Shown here: piece by piece, positions 35,735 through 44,252 of the stretch | Position numbering within the stretch: position 1 is the stretch's first letter | How the letters are laid out: each line of letters opens with the position of its first letter | From: a candidate division KSB1 bacterium | Lineage (GTDB): Bacteria; Zhuqueibacterota; Zhuqueibacteria; Zhuqueibacterales; Zhuqueibacteraceae | Length of the DNA stretch: 64,000 bases | Assembly: GCA_034506175.1 (NCBI GenBank) | Contig: JAPDQB010000007.1 | Coordinates: forward strand, 62,001 to 126,000 | Direction of reading: 5' to 3' | The notes under the pieces: model-generated | The model's input: only the letters and a program-made list of their open reading frames with translations | Databases searched by the model: none | Told to the model about the DNA's origin: nothing | Made by a program: the position numbers and the translations under genes

Positions 35735-37924
35735 CTACTTCACCAACAACGCCTTTTTCGCCGGCAGCACCTCGCCCCCGACTTCGAGACGGTAATAATA
35801 AGTGCCGCTCGCAACGTTGCGCGCATCCCAAACGACGCTGTAGGTGCCGGGCGCGTGCGGTTTGTCAACCAGCGTGGTCACCTCCTGGCCGAGCTGATTG
35901 TAAATGCGCAGTTTCACGTTGTCGGAGGTTGAAACGTGATAGCGGATTTCCGTGGTCGGGTTGAATGGATTCGGATAGTTTTGTTCGATGATAAAAGCTT
36001 TGGGAACGCCGATGCCAAGACGATCGCCGGCCACGCCGACCACAAAAGGTTTCGATGCGGTGAGCTGCTTCACGTAATCATAGCCGCGATGCGGGTTCGG
36101 CAGATACGGAAACGCCGGAAGAATGGGCAGATCGTTTGCAGTTGGTCCGGCATTGTAACTCAGCTCCGCCAACAGTTTCGGTGAAGCAAGATCGGAATAG
36201 TTGCCCTGCACGGCGTCGTCAAACGGCAGCCCGACGGCGGCCAACACCAAACCACCGACTGCTTGCAGCTCGATGGTGGTGACGTCGTCTTCCAAACGCC
36301 GGCCGTTCGGAAAGCCGTCCATGTGCGGAATCGCTTGCAAATCTCTCGTGCCGTTGAACCGCGAATCGGTCAAGCCGAGCACGGCGGCCCATACCAACCC
36401 GTAACGCGCAAACTGTTTGTATCTCTCATCCCGTGGCGTCACTGGCGTCGCCATGTTCAAGCGCAGCATGTCGCCGCCCCACAAACCGCCGGCAGGTGTC
36501 AGCGTGATCGGAAGAAAATTGTGAATGAACGGTTTTCCAGGGCTCAGCGGGCCGTTGGTTTTGCCGGTGGCCAGTTGATACGGAATCAGATTGGGCACGC
36601 CAAAATAAAAGATGGGGAAGATATCCACCCGCCGCGGCTCGCCGGCGCCCACCAAAGCCGTGGACAAACCGGTTTGCGCCGGACGAGTCGGCGCTGCGAA
36701 GGCGGTGCCGGTAAAGTCGATGCCGGGAATTTTCGTGGCGGCAAAAGCGCCGTCTTTGCCGTTGCGAAAATCAAATCCGGGAGTCGTGTAAGTCGGAAGA
36801 ATGCCGACCGCCGGATAAGATCGCGTTTGAATGCGCAGCGCGGCAAGCGCCGGCACCGCGCCGCCGAACTGGCTGTCGTCCATGTACAGCGCCAACTCGG
36901 GGTTGACAAAATACTTGACGAAATTTTGCTCGTCGGCGCTGTACGGCGTGACCGCATTCCAGTAATCCTTGTCGCCAATCGGGATCACCGCCTCGTTGGT
37001 CAACGGCATGCCCAAACGAGAAACCTGCACCCAATCGCCGCTGTAGGTCGGCTTGGCGCCTTTGTCGCCGAGTGTGGTCACCCGTGGCCGGCTCGCCGAA
37101 GCCCACACCCCAATCACAAAATCCGGATCGAGAATTTTCGTCGGATCAGGATCCTTGCCATCTTTTTGCAGCATCTTGATCGGAATCTGCATGACAATGG
37201 CATGAGTATTGAACCCAGCCACCGCATCGCGAGCGTTGTCAGGATTGGCGGCATCGGGGCCGAATTTGCTGCGGGTTTGGCCAAGATCGAAGATGCCACC
37301 GAGATCGACGAAGAAAACATCGTCACGCGGACCGCAGAAAATCTTTTCGCCGGTGCTCGCCGTGGCAATGGCCTCCATCACGAGTTGATCGTAGCTTTTT
37401 CCGGTTCCTGCCGGGCTGTCGATCGAGCGCGGGCCGATGTTGTTCGGCGGCACGATGCCCTTGGTGACAATGGGCGTGAAGGTCGCGCCGCCATCGGTGC
37501 TCTTCTCGCAGGTGTAAGTCGTTTTCAAGTTCTGTTTGCCCAAACGAATGTTGAAAAACGTCGTGGGGTCTTCGTTGGTTTGGGTAAACGTGAAGCGGTA
37601 GGTAATGTCATCCTTGGCGCTGCCCAAAGCTCCCATCGAAGTTTTGTTTTTGATGTGAATCTCGTAGCGGATGTTTTCGCCGAAGGTGGCATAATTCGGC
37701 CCGCCTTCGGGAAGCTCCAGCGGGATGTAATTCGCCACGATTGTCACCGTGTTGGGATTATCCGGCGAGCGAAAGGCGTAGAGATCCGTGTTGTCCGCCA
37801 GCGGATCGTTGGCGATCAACGGCGCTTCGCGATGGCTGGAGGCATCGAGATACCGTGATGGCGGCGTGAGAAACAGCGCCAACGCCGCCAGCAGCGCCTC
37901 CGTGAACAGAATAAATCTGCGCAT
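35735..37924 (-). CDS. DUF4331 secreted protein with T9SS C-terminal sorting domain
   Basis: A 729-aa protein: signal peptide (about residues 1-26), a large DUF4331 domain (motifs SSHREAPLIANDPLADNTDLYAF and later VVAGFNTHAIVMQIP-like strands), and a C-terminal type IX sorting domain with NYPNPFNPTTEIRY, LRIYNQLGQEV and SGTYYYRLEV, ending PAKKALLVK. The tail predicts export across the outer membrane by T9SS and surface attachment or release. DUF4331 proteins are widespread but uncharacterised. It heads the DUF4331-TPR-receptor gene row. The tail is one of the best phylum markers here, pointing to an FCB lineage. Confidence 0.92.
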   Translation of the reverse strand: MRRFILFTEALLAALALFLTPPSRYLDASSHREAPLIANDPLADNTDLYAFRSPDNPNTVTIVANYIPLELPEGGPNYATFGENIRYEIHIKNKTSMGALGSAKDDITYRFTFTQTNEDPTTFFNIRLGKQNLKTTYTCEKSTDGGATFTPIVTKGIVPPNNIGPRSIDSPAGTGKSYDQLVMEAIATASTGEKIFCGPRDDVFFVDLGGIFDLGQTRSKFGPDAANPDNARDAVAGFNTHAIVMQIPIKMLQKDGKDPDPTKILDPDFVIGVWASASRPRVTTLGDKGAKPTYSGDWVQVSRLGMPLTNEAVIPIGDKDYWNAVTPYSADEQNFVKYFVNPELALYMDDSQFGGAVPALAALRIQTRSYPAVGILPTYTTPGFDFRNGKDGAFAATKIPGIDFTGTAFAAPTRPAQTGLSTALVGAGEPRRVDIFPIFYFGVPNLIPYQLATGKTNGPLSPGKPFIHNFLPITLTPAGGLWGGDMLRLNMATPVTPRDERYKQFARYGLVWAAVLGLTDSRFNGTRDLQAIPHMDGFPNGRRLEDDVTTIELQAVGGLVLAAVGLPFDDAVQGNYSDLASPKLLAELSYNAGPTANDLPILPAFPYLPNPHRGYDYVKQLTASKPFVVGVAGDRLGIGVPKAFIIEQNYPNPFNPTTEIRYHVSTSDNVKLRIYNQLGQEVTTLVDKPHAPGTYSVVWDARNVASGTYYYRLEVGGEVLPAKKALLVK

Positions 37925-38121
37925 AAAAACCTCTCCTTAAAAAAGTTGAATAAAAATTGATTGGAAACACGACAATGACAATACGAACCAGCCGGGCAAT
38001 CGGATTTAACCTTTTGACAAAAAGATTGCTTGCTTCTGCCGGGAAGATTCTTTAATTTGTTTTAAACGGAAAGGGCCATTTTCTGATCAAGAGGATCAAG
38101 CATTGAAGCAGGAGTTGTTGC

Positions 38122-39369
38122 ATGTTGAAAAAATATTTTGGCGTATTGTTTGTTTTTCTTTTTCTCGCGCCGCCGGCACCGGCTCAATTTAAAATCGAAC
38201 GCGTGCCGAATGATTTTGGGTATGACCTTCCCAAAAAATTCACGCTATACACCGGCACGCATTTTAATCGCGTCGAGGCGCTTTATTTGAATCTCGGTGT
38301 CAAATTCAAGCCCCAGCCCGAAGCAAAAACCGGTCTGGCTTCCGGATTCATGCTTTACGGCGACGCCGGCTACGGTTTTAAAAATGAAAAGAAAAAGCGG
38401 CCACGTTGGACCGCCGGTTTGCAAAAAGATTTTCAGCTTCCGGGCCGGTTGACCCTGGGCGCCGAATATTTCAATAAAGTCGAAACCAACGACCGCTGGA
38501 TCGTCAGCGAATTCGAGAACTCGCTCGCCGGCATTTTTCATCACGAAGATTTCATGGATTTCTTTGGCCGCAAAGGCGGGCGCGGCTTTCTCGATTATCA
38601 GCTTGCCGATGTGCACACGCTGAGAGCCGAGATCAGCGGCTATCGCTACGAAAAATTGCGACGCAACTCGAATTGGAGCTTGTTCGGCGGCAGTAAAGTT
38701 TATCCGGCCAATCCACGGCCTTTTCAATCGCATGGATTTGATGTCGTTGAAGGCGATGAAGTGTCGATCAAATTCACCAGCGTTTTCGATTGGCGCGACA
38801 ATCCGGTGTTCCCCAATGTCGGCTGGCTGGCGGAAGGGTATTTCGAGCGCACCGGAAATGATTTTGAAACCAACGGCTTGTTTCTCGTCTTCAAGCGCTA
38901 TCAACCGACGCTCAGCGATCAAAAGCTGGTGGCGAAATTGATGTTCGGCAGCCGGTCGGGCAGTTTTGCTTATCAACATCTGCTCACGCTCGGCGGCCTC
39001 AGCAGCTTGCGCGCTTACCGTGAAAAGGAGTTTATTGGCAATCGCCTGCTCTTCGCCAACCTCAACTACGTGATCGGCCAGAACGCCTTCGGCGGTTTGC
39101 TGCGCAAATTGCCGCTGCGCTATCTTCCGTTTTGGGAAACGATTTCACTGGGCGCCTTTGCTGAAACCGGTTACGCCTGGCTCGCCGATCCCCGCGATCC
39201 CGATGCCGGACTTTTCGACTTCGGAAATTTTTCCTTCAAAGACTTGCGCAGCGACGTCGGCTTTTCTTTGCTGATGACGGAGGGACTGCTGCGCATCGAT
39301 TTTGCCAAACGCACCGACCGCGGCCATGACGATTGGCGCGTGACGTTTCGGATTTTGGATAAATTTTAA
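38122..39369 (+). CDS. Omp85-like outer-membrane beta-barrel protein without POTRA
   Basis: A 415-aa protein with signal peptide (ending LAPPAPAQ, about residue 22), then amphipathic beta strands to a C-terminal aromatic residue (ILDKF). The region LGGLSSLRAYREKEF (about 290-304) matches the L6-loop area of Omp85/BamA C-terminal domains, where the classical motif is RGY; here it reads R-A-Y. No POTRA domain is present. AGGAG lies about 9 nt before the ATG. It is followed 84 nt later by a POTRA-containing barrel, so the two may form a pair. Confidence 0.82.
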   Translation: MLKKYFGVLFVFLFLAPPAPAQFKIERVPNDFGYDLPKKFTLYTGTHFNRVEALYLNLGVKFKPQPEAKTGLASGFMLYGDAGYGFKNEKKKRPRWTAGLQKDFQLPGRLTLGAEYFNKVETNDRWIVSEFENSLAGIFHHEDFMDFFGRKGGRGFLDYQLADVHTLRAEISGYRYEKLRRNSNWSLFGGSKVYPANPRPFQSHGFDVVEGDEVSIKFTSVFDWRDNPVFPNVGWLAEGYFERTGNDFETNGLFLVFKRYQPTLSDQKLVAKLMFGSRSGSFAYQHLLTLGGLSSLRAYREKEFIGNRLLFANLNYVIGQNAFGGLLRKLPLRYLPFWETISLGAFAETGYAWLADPRDPDAGLFDFGNFSFKDLRSDVGFSLLMTEGLLRIDFAKRTDRGHDDWRVTFRILDKF

Positions 39370-39453
39370 TTAAAACACCTCAACGGATGAAAGCTTTCAT
39401 CCCTTGCGTTGTTTCTATCCGTTGGAAACTCTTAATCTGATTTTTCATCAGAC

Positions 39454-40794
39454 ATGCGTTTTTATTTTCTCTTCCTTCTCATCCTTGGCTACGAGGCAGT
39501 TTGGGCGCAATCTGACATTGATACGGCAGATTCATCGCGATCGGAAATGATCTCAACTCCTATCGTCGCCAAAATTTTTCTGGCGGGAAACCGGCATACC
39601 AAAACCCAGGTGATTCTGCGGGAGATGAAAACGCAAGTCGGCGATACGCTCAACTTCGAAACGCTCCAAGCCGATCAAAAACGCATTCTCAATCTCGGCT
39701 TGTTCAACCGTGTTGAGATCGATACGGTGCATGAAGCCGGCGGCGTGCATCTATTCATCGGCGTCACCGAGCGCTTGTATCTTTTTCCCTTTCCGATTCT
39801 GTTCATCAATGACAAGGATTGGGGCAAAGCTTCTTATGGTGCTGGTGTGGTGCACACCAATTTTCGCGGGCGCAATGAAATCGCCGCCATCTCCGGTTGG
39901 GCCGGTTACAACCCGGCCTTTGCCATCGATTACTCGAATCCCTGGCTGTTCGGCCCGGCGCAAATGTTGACGCGCGTTCGTTTTTCGTTGCAGCGCGTGC
40001 GCAATCGCAGCTTTGCCAATCTCGGCCGGAAAGTCGACGAACAGCGCATTGGCACGGCGTGGACCATCGGCAAACGTTTCGGTTTGTTTACCTACCTCAG
40101 CCTCAATCTCGGTTACACCGAATTGAAGCTCGATCCGGCCGTGGCCGGCAAAACGCTCGATCCTTCCGGGCGTGATCGCCTGCCCAGCGCCGGTCTGGCG
40201 TTTGTTTATGACCGCCGCGATCTTTTTGAGTATCCGCGTTCCGGCGTGCTCGTGAAATTTTGGGGACAGCGCACCGGTTTCAACAGTGCGTACGTGCATT
40301 TCTGGCGTTACGGCGCCGATCTGCGCGGCTACAAAAAAATTTATCGCGGCCTTTCGCTCGGCGCGCGCGCCATGACCGACCTTTCACATGACAAGATTCC
40401 GATTTACGAGCGCGTGTTTCTCGGTTATTCCAATCGCGTCCGCGGCCATTTTACCCGGGCCGAGGACAAAGACGAAGGCGAAAATCTGGCGCTGGCCAGT
40501 GTCGAGTTGCGCTTTCCGATTTTGCCCTGGCGCTATTTCAACGTCGATGAGGTGCCGATATTCGGTTCCTACATGCAAAACATGAAATTCGGCCTCAGCG
40601 CCGGCATGTTTGCGGATTACGGCCGTGTCTGGTTTCAAGATAACAATCGCCCGCGCTTTGCGGATGGCCAGCACGGCTACGGCGCCGGGCTTCACGTTCA
40701 TCTTCCTTTTCCAATTAACTTGCTGCGACTGGAATGGGCCTTTGATGAAGATGGCCGCAGCGAGTGGATCGTGGATATGGGGGTGGCGTTTTAG
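39454..40794 (+). CDS. Omp85/TamA-like barrel with one POTRA domain
   Basis: A 446-aa outer-membrane protein: signal peptide to about residue 19, one POTRA-like domain (residues 40-105; IFLAGNRHTKTQVILREM and ILNLGLFNRVEI are typical), then a 16-strand-type barrel ending VDMGVAF. The L6 motif reads VRGHFTR in place of VRGY. BamA has five POTRAs and TamA three, so this is a reduced member, perhaps FhaC/phospholipase-associated-like, or specialised for a single client. Surface assembly or secretion of the neighbouring outer-membrane proteins is a fair guess. Confidence 0.85.
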   Translation: MRFYFLFLLILGYEAVWAQSDIDTADSSRSEMISTPIVAKIFLAGNRHTKTQVILREMKTQVGDTLNFETLQADQKRILNLGLFNRVEIDTVHEAGGVHLFIGVTERLYLFPFPILFINDKDWGKASYGAGVVHTNFRGRNEIAAISGWAGYNPAFAIDYSNPWLFGPAQMLTRVRFSLQRVRNRSFANLGRKVDEQRIGTAWTIGKRFGLFTYLSLNLGYTELKLDPAVAGKTLDPSGRDRLPSAGLAFVYDRRDLFEYPRSGVLVKFWGQRTGFNSAYVHFWRYGADLRGYKKIYRGLSLGARAMTDLSHDKIPIYERVFLGYSNRVRGHFTRAEDKDEGENLALASVELRFPILPWRYFNVDEVPIFGSYMQNMKFGLSAGMFADYGRVWFQDNNRPRFADGQHGYGAGLHVHLPFPINLLRLEWAFDEDGRSEWIVDMGVAF

Positions 40795-40829
40795 CTGGAT
40801 GCTTGATGCTCGATGCTGGATGCTGGTTG
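40793..40829. repeat. ATGCTxG short tandem repeat
   Basis: Four or five imperfect copies of a 7-8-bp GATGCTNG unit lie directly after the barrel stop codon. Similar GATGCT runs are known as small intergenic repeats in many genomes. No function is evident. Confidence 0.6.
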
Positions 40830-40876
40830 AAGTGAGTAAAAGTTTCTTACGAATTACACCCTTGCGTGATATTCCC

Positions 40877-41644
40877 ATGTCTCGTCGTGAATTTTTCTAC
40901 GCGCCGCCGGAAAATTTCACCGCGGAAACCATCACCCTAACCGGCGATGAACATTCGCATCTCGTGCGCGTTTTGCATCACAAAATCGGTGATCGTGTGA
41001 CGGTGGTGGATGGCGAGGGTTCGGCGGCTGAAAGTGAGATTGTCGAAATCGGCAAAACGGTCACGCGTTTGCGTCCGATCAAAAAAGCGCGGCGGCTCGG
41101 CGAGCCGTTTGTGCATCTCACCCTCGCGCAAGCCGTGCCCAAAGGCAATCGCTTCGATTGGATGATCGAGAAAGCCACTGAGATCGGCGTGTCGGCGTTC
41201 ATCCCGCTGGTTTGCGAGCGCAGCGAAGTCACGCCCGGCGCCGGCAAAAATGATCGTTGGCATCGCCTTGCCCTCGCCGCGATGAAACAAAGCTGCCGCT
41301 CGATTTGTCCGGCGATCAGCGAGCCGGTGATGTTTGGCGCCTTGTGCCGCCGCGCTTCAAGCCTGCCCGCCGGACAATCCGGGCGTTTGCGCGAATTTGA
41401 TTTCGTCCTGCTCGCGCATGAAGGCGCCGGCGACCCGCTGCCGTTGCTCCTCAATCGCTCGCCGAAGCCGCGCCTCGGTTTGATCATCATCGGCCCGGAG
41501 GGCGGCTTCTCCGAAAATGAAATCAAGCTGGCTCGCGAGGCGGGAATAACTTTTTGGGGATTAGGCCCGCGCCGCTTGCGCGCCGAAACCGCGGGCATGG
41601 TCGCTGCCATCAGAATTTTGGCCGCGTTTGGGGAGTTGAGTTGA
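40877..41644 (+). CDS. rsmE: 16S rRNA (uracil1498-N3)-methyltransferase RsmE
   Basis: A 255-aa SPOUT-class methyltransferase that methylates U1498 of 16S rRNA. An N-terminal PUA-like domain (RREFFYAPP, GDEHSHLVRVLH, GDRVTVVDG) is followed by the knotted SAM domain with the signatures KGNRFDWMIEKATEIGV, PLVCERSEV, AAMKQSCRS, IIGPEGGFSENE and LGPRRLRAETAGM. The start at 40877 is chosen because RsmE proteins begin at this RREFF segment; the frame remains open upstream in the repeat and barrel region. No operon partner is evident. Confidence 0.93.
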   Translation: MSRREFFYAPPENFTAETITLTGDEHSHLVRVLHHKIGDRVTVVDGEGSAAESEIVEIGKTVTRLRPIKKARRLGEPFVHLTLAQAVPKGNRFDWMIEKATEIGVSAFIPLVCERSEVTPGAGKNDRWHRLALAAMKQSCRSICPAISEPVMFGALCRRASSLPAGQSGRLREFDFVLLAHEGAGDPLPLLLNRSPKPRLGLIIIGPEGGFSENEIKLAREAGITFWGLGPRRLRAETAGMVAAIRILAAFGELS

Positions 41645-41888
41645 AATCATAAAGTTTAGAAAGTTTACCTCACGTCATTCCACACACTACTGAGCCGGAA
41701 ATATTGGAGGCCTCAGAACCAACCGAGTCAAATAGCTACCCGGGTTTGAGCGCAGACCCAATCTGCCGGGCATTTTCCTTCGTACCTCGAATGAGAACCG
41801 ACAGCGGTCAAGCGAATTCGCGGCGAAAGGAGGAACAGGCAGCCGCCCGCCGCAGGTCGAAAGAATTTCGGCTAAGGGAAACTATCGC
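41645..41888. other. Intergenic region after rsmE
   Basis: Non-coding stretch leading into a probable gene remnant. I see no promoter, hairpin or RNA gene that I can support. Confidence 0.5.
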
Positions 41889-42425
41889 TTGACATTGGCG
41901 GAAGCCGATCGTATATTACAGTTCGATGCGGGGAAATTCGGCAAGATTTTTCTCACTATCCTGCCTTTCCTCACAGAAGTTGGCTGTAACAAGTCTATTT
42001 CGACACGGAGGAGATGCCTTGGCAAGAAGATGGCGGCGAGGTTGGCTATTGTTGGGCGTACAGCACATGAGTCCTCTCCTATAAAAACGGCGACGTTGCC
42101 GCAAGGCTTCCCCCAAGAGTTGCTGTTGACGGCTGTAAAAAATTTGACGCAAGCACCATTAAAACAAACTCAGCGGGGTACAATCAATCCGCATGAAACC
42201 GTCACCCTTGTCGACAAGACGAATGCTCCCGTCGTCATCCAAAGAACGGAGCGGCTGACGAGCATCCTTACCCGCGACCATGACAATGTATTCAACGCCT
42301 CGTTTGGCCTGCGCGTCGCCGCCTCGGAAAAACTGTTGCTGCTCGGCAACGTCGTGGTGCCGCTCAACGACGGTGGGCTGCGGTCGAATGTCGTGCCGAC
42401 CTTCGGCGCGACAGTGAGTTTTTAG
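41889..42425 (+). pseudogene. Remnant of an outer-membrane beta-barrel protein
   Basis: The last 50 residues (VFNASFGLRVAASEKLLLLG, then NVVVPLNDGGLRSNVVPTFG and a terminal SF) match the closing strands of beta-barrel proteins, with a C-terminal phenylalanine. A preceding stretch with VVIQRTERLTSI is consistent with beta structure. The first 60-70 residues look like random sequence, and no signal peptide or ribosome-binding site is present. Most of the gene appears lost. It lies just upstream of the redox cluster and is followed by a GACCGGTCAC element. Confidence 0.5.
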
Positions 42426-42434
42426 TTTGTAAAA

Positions 42435-42463
42435 TTGACCGGTCACTCATGGTGGCCGGTCAA
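42435..42463. repeat. GACCGGTCAC-type inverted repeat, copy 2 (compact)
   Basis: TTGACCGGTCAC (42435-42446), 5-nt loop TCATG, GTGGCCGGTCAA (42452-42463): a 12-bp stem with one G-T pair. Each arm itself contains the palindrome GACCGGTC or close to it. Confidence 0.8.
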
Positions 42464-42572
42464 TGGGAAGTAGTTAAACGCGGGGTTGGTGCCCGGTGAC
42501 TGTTCAATTGATGAAATAAAATTCAAATATCCCCTCGTTAGAAGTCCGTCATCCCAACATGGAGGTGGTGTT

Positions 42573-44252
42573 ATGATGGCCAATTTGCCGAGAGAAAAGA
42601 ACGCTTTGATTCGCCGGCGGCATTGGCGAATCCGCCTTTTTGTTCCTCTGCTTGTTTTCGTTTTGCCGGCGTTTTTGTCGCTGGCCGCATTTTACCTCGG
42701 CTGCGATTCGGTGGAAACCCCGACGATTGCTTTGTCGACGTCTACCGGCATGTTGGAGGTATCCGACGTGCAAACGTTGATCGCGCATGCGGTCGAGCAA
42801 GGCGAACGCCTGGGCGTGAAAGCCAGCATCGCGATCACAGATCGCGAGGGCAATGTGCTTGGGGTTTTCAACATGAATGGAATTCCCAGCCCGGATATCA
42901 CAGTCACCAATCCCATCGTCGGCGCGATTGCCAAGGCGCGCACCGCTGCTTATCTCAGCAGCAACCAGCACGGTTTTTCCACCTTGACCGCCTGCTACAT
43001 CACCCGCAATCATTTTCCCCCGAACATCGACAACACCGCGGCCGGGCCGCTGTTTGGCGTGCCGCGTTCGAGCATCGGCGGCGGCGATATTCAACCGAAC
43101 GGCGATTTGGCAGCCGGGCGGCCGCCTTTGGACGCGCAAGGCCTCACCGGTGTTCCCGGCGGCGTGCCGATTTATAAAAATAATTTGCTTGCCGGCGGAA
43201 TCGGCGTGAGTGTTGACGTTCCGTCACAAGCGGCTTTAGACAAGATTCTTTGTTGCTGCGGCGGCATGCTGCCGGATGAAACCATCGCGCTGGGCGCGGT
43301 GCTGGGCGGCTATGAAACCCCGGTGAATTTGCGCGGCGACGGCATTTTCATCGACGGCATTCGTTTTCTTTTTGCCAACACCGCTCCACCGGCGGCGAAC
43401 TTTACCCTCGCCTTTTCCGCGCTCGGCAGCCGCGGCGCCGTTGATGCACGATTTCCAATTCGCGCCACACCGCCGCCAAAATTCCCGCAAACCCCGGCGA
43501 ACGAACTGTTTCGCGAAGTCAATCTTGGCGCCGGTTTCGATTTCAGAATCCGCGGTGGCACGTCGTTGACGAGCGATGACGTTCGCAAAATTATTACGCA
43601 AGCGGCGACGCAAGCGGCCAAAACCCGCGCCGCCATTCGCCGGCCTGCCGGCGTTCCCGCGCAAGTTTTCATCGCCGTTGTGAATGTCGGTGATGGCCGG
43701 GTTCTCGGCATCGGCCGGACGCCGGACGCCACGTTGTTCAGCTTCGACGTCTCCGCCCAAAAAGCCCGCACCGCTTTGGCCTTCAGCGATCCGGGCAACC
43801 TGCTCGGCCAAATGGTTCGCCGTGAATTGGGATTGGCCGCCAATGCCGGGTTGGCCATCTCTTCGCGCGCGGTCGGTTTTCTGGCGCAGGATTTTTATCC
43901 GCCCGGTATCACACGCGAAGAACAGGCGCTTGATCGGCCAATTGCTCCCGGCCCCTTTTTCATCATGCCACCACAACGCAACGGTGATGAATTCATTTTT
44001 CAAAAAAATCTCGGCACGCAACCTTACGGCAACGGCATCACGATTTTTCCCGGCGGGGTGCCACTGTATAAAGGCAGTCAGCTCGTCGGCGGTATCGGCA
44101 TCAGCGGCGACGGCGTCGATCAGGACGATCTCATTTGCTTTGCCGGCGCGCTGGGCTTCGAGCCGCCGCCGGAAATTCGCTGCGATCAATTCAAATACCG
44201 CGACATCAGATTGCCGTACGTCAAATTTCCGCGCCAGCCGGAGATAAAATGA
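42573..44252 (+). CDS. Tandem GlcG/HbpS (DUF336-type heme-binding) protein
   Basis: A 559-aa envelope protein. An N-terminal hydrophobic segment (about residues 22-42) ends at C44 (YLGCDS), so it may be a lipoprotein, though the lipobox is not canonical. Two GlcG/HbpS domains follow, at about 55-270 and 345-545; each has a DV(Q/R)xxIxxA opening, a GxVLGxxR or GNVLGVF strand and a K-A-R-T-A helix. HbpS-type proteins bind heme or act as sensors. The start ATG at 42573 follows GGAGGTGG. The stop overlaps the next start (44249-44252), so it opens the redox cluster and is coupled to the barrel gene. Confidence 0.82.
   Translation: MMANLPREKNALIRRRHWRIRLFVPLLVFVLPAFLSLAAFYLGCDSVETPTIALSTSTGMLEVSDVQTLIAHAVEQGERLGVKASIAITDREGNVLGVFNMNGIPSPDITVTNPIVGAIAKARTAAYLSSNQHGFSTLTACYITRNHFPPNIDNTAAGPLFGVPRSSIGGGDIQPNGDLAAGRPPLDAQGLTGVPGGVPIYKNNLLAGGIGVSVDVPSQAALDKILCCCGGMLPDETIALGAVLGGYETPVNLRGDGIFIDGIRFLFANTAPPAANFTLAFSALGSRGAVDARFPIRATPPPKFPQTPANELFREVNLGAGFDFRIRGGTSLTSDDVRKIITQAATQAAKTRAAIRRPAGVPAQVFIAVVNVGDGRVLGIGRTPDATLFSFDVSAQKARTALAFSDPGNLLGQMVRRELGLAANAGLAISSRAVGFLAQDFYPPGITREEQALDRPIAPGPFFIMPPQRNGDEFIFQKNLGTQPYGNGITIFPGGVPLYKGSQLVGGIGISGDGVDQDDLICFAGALGFEPPPEIRCDQFKYRDIRLPYVKFPRQPEIK

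Noticed and set aside
36263-37858. Long plus-strand frame opposite the DUF4331 gene
   Set aside because: Antisense shadow with no recognisable domain; the minus-strand gene has signal peptide, DUF4331 and T9SS tail.
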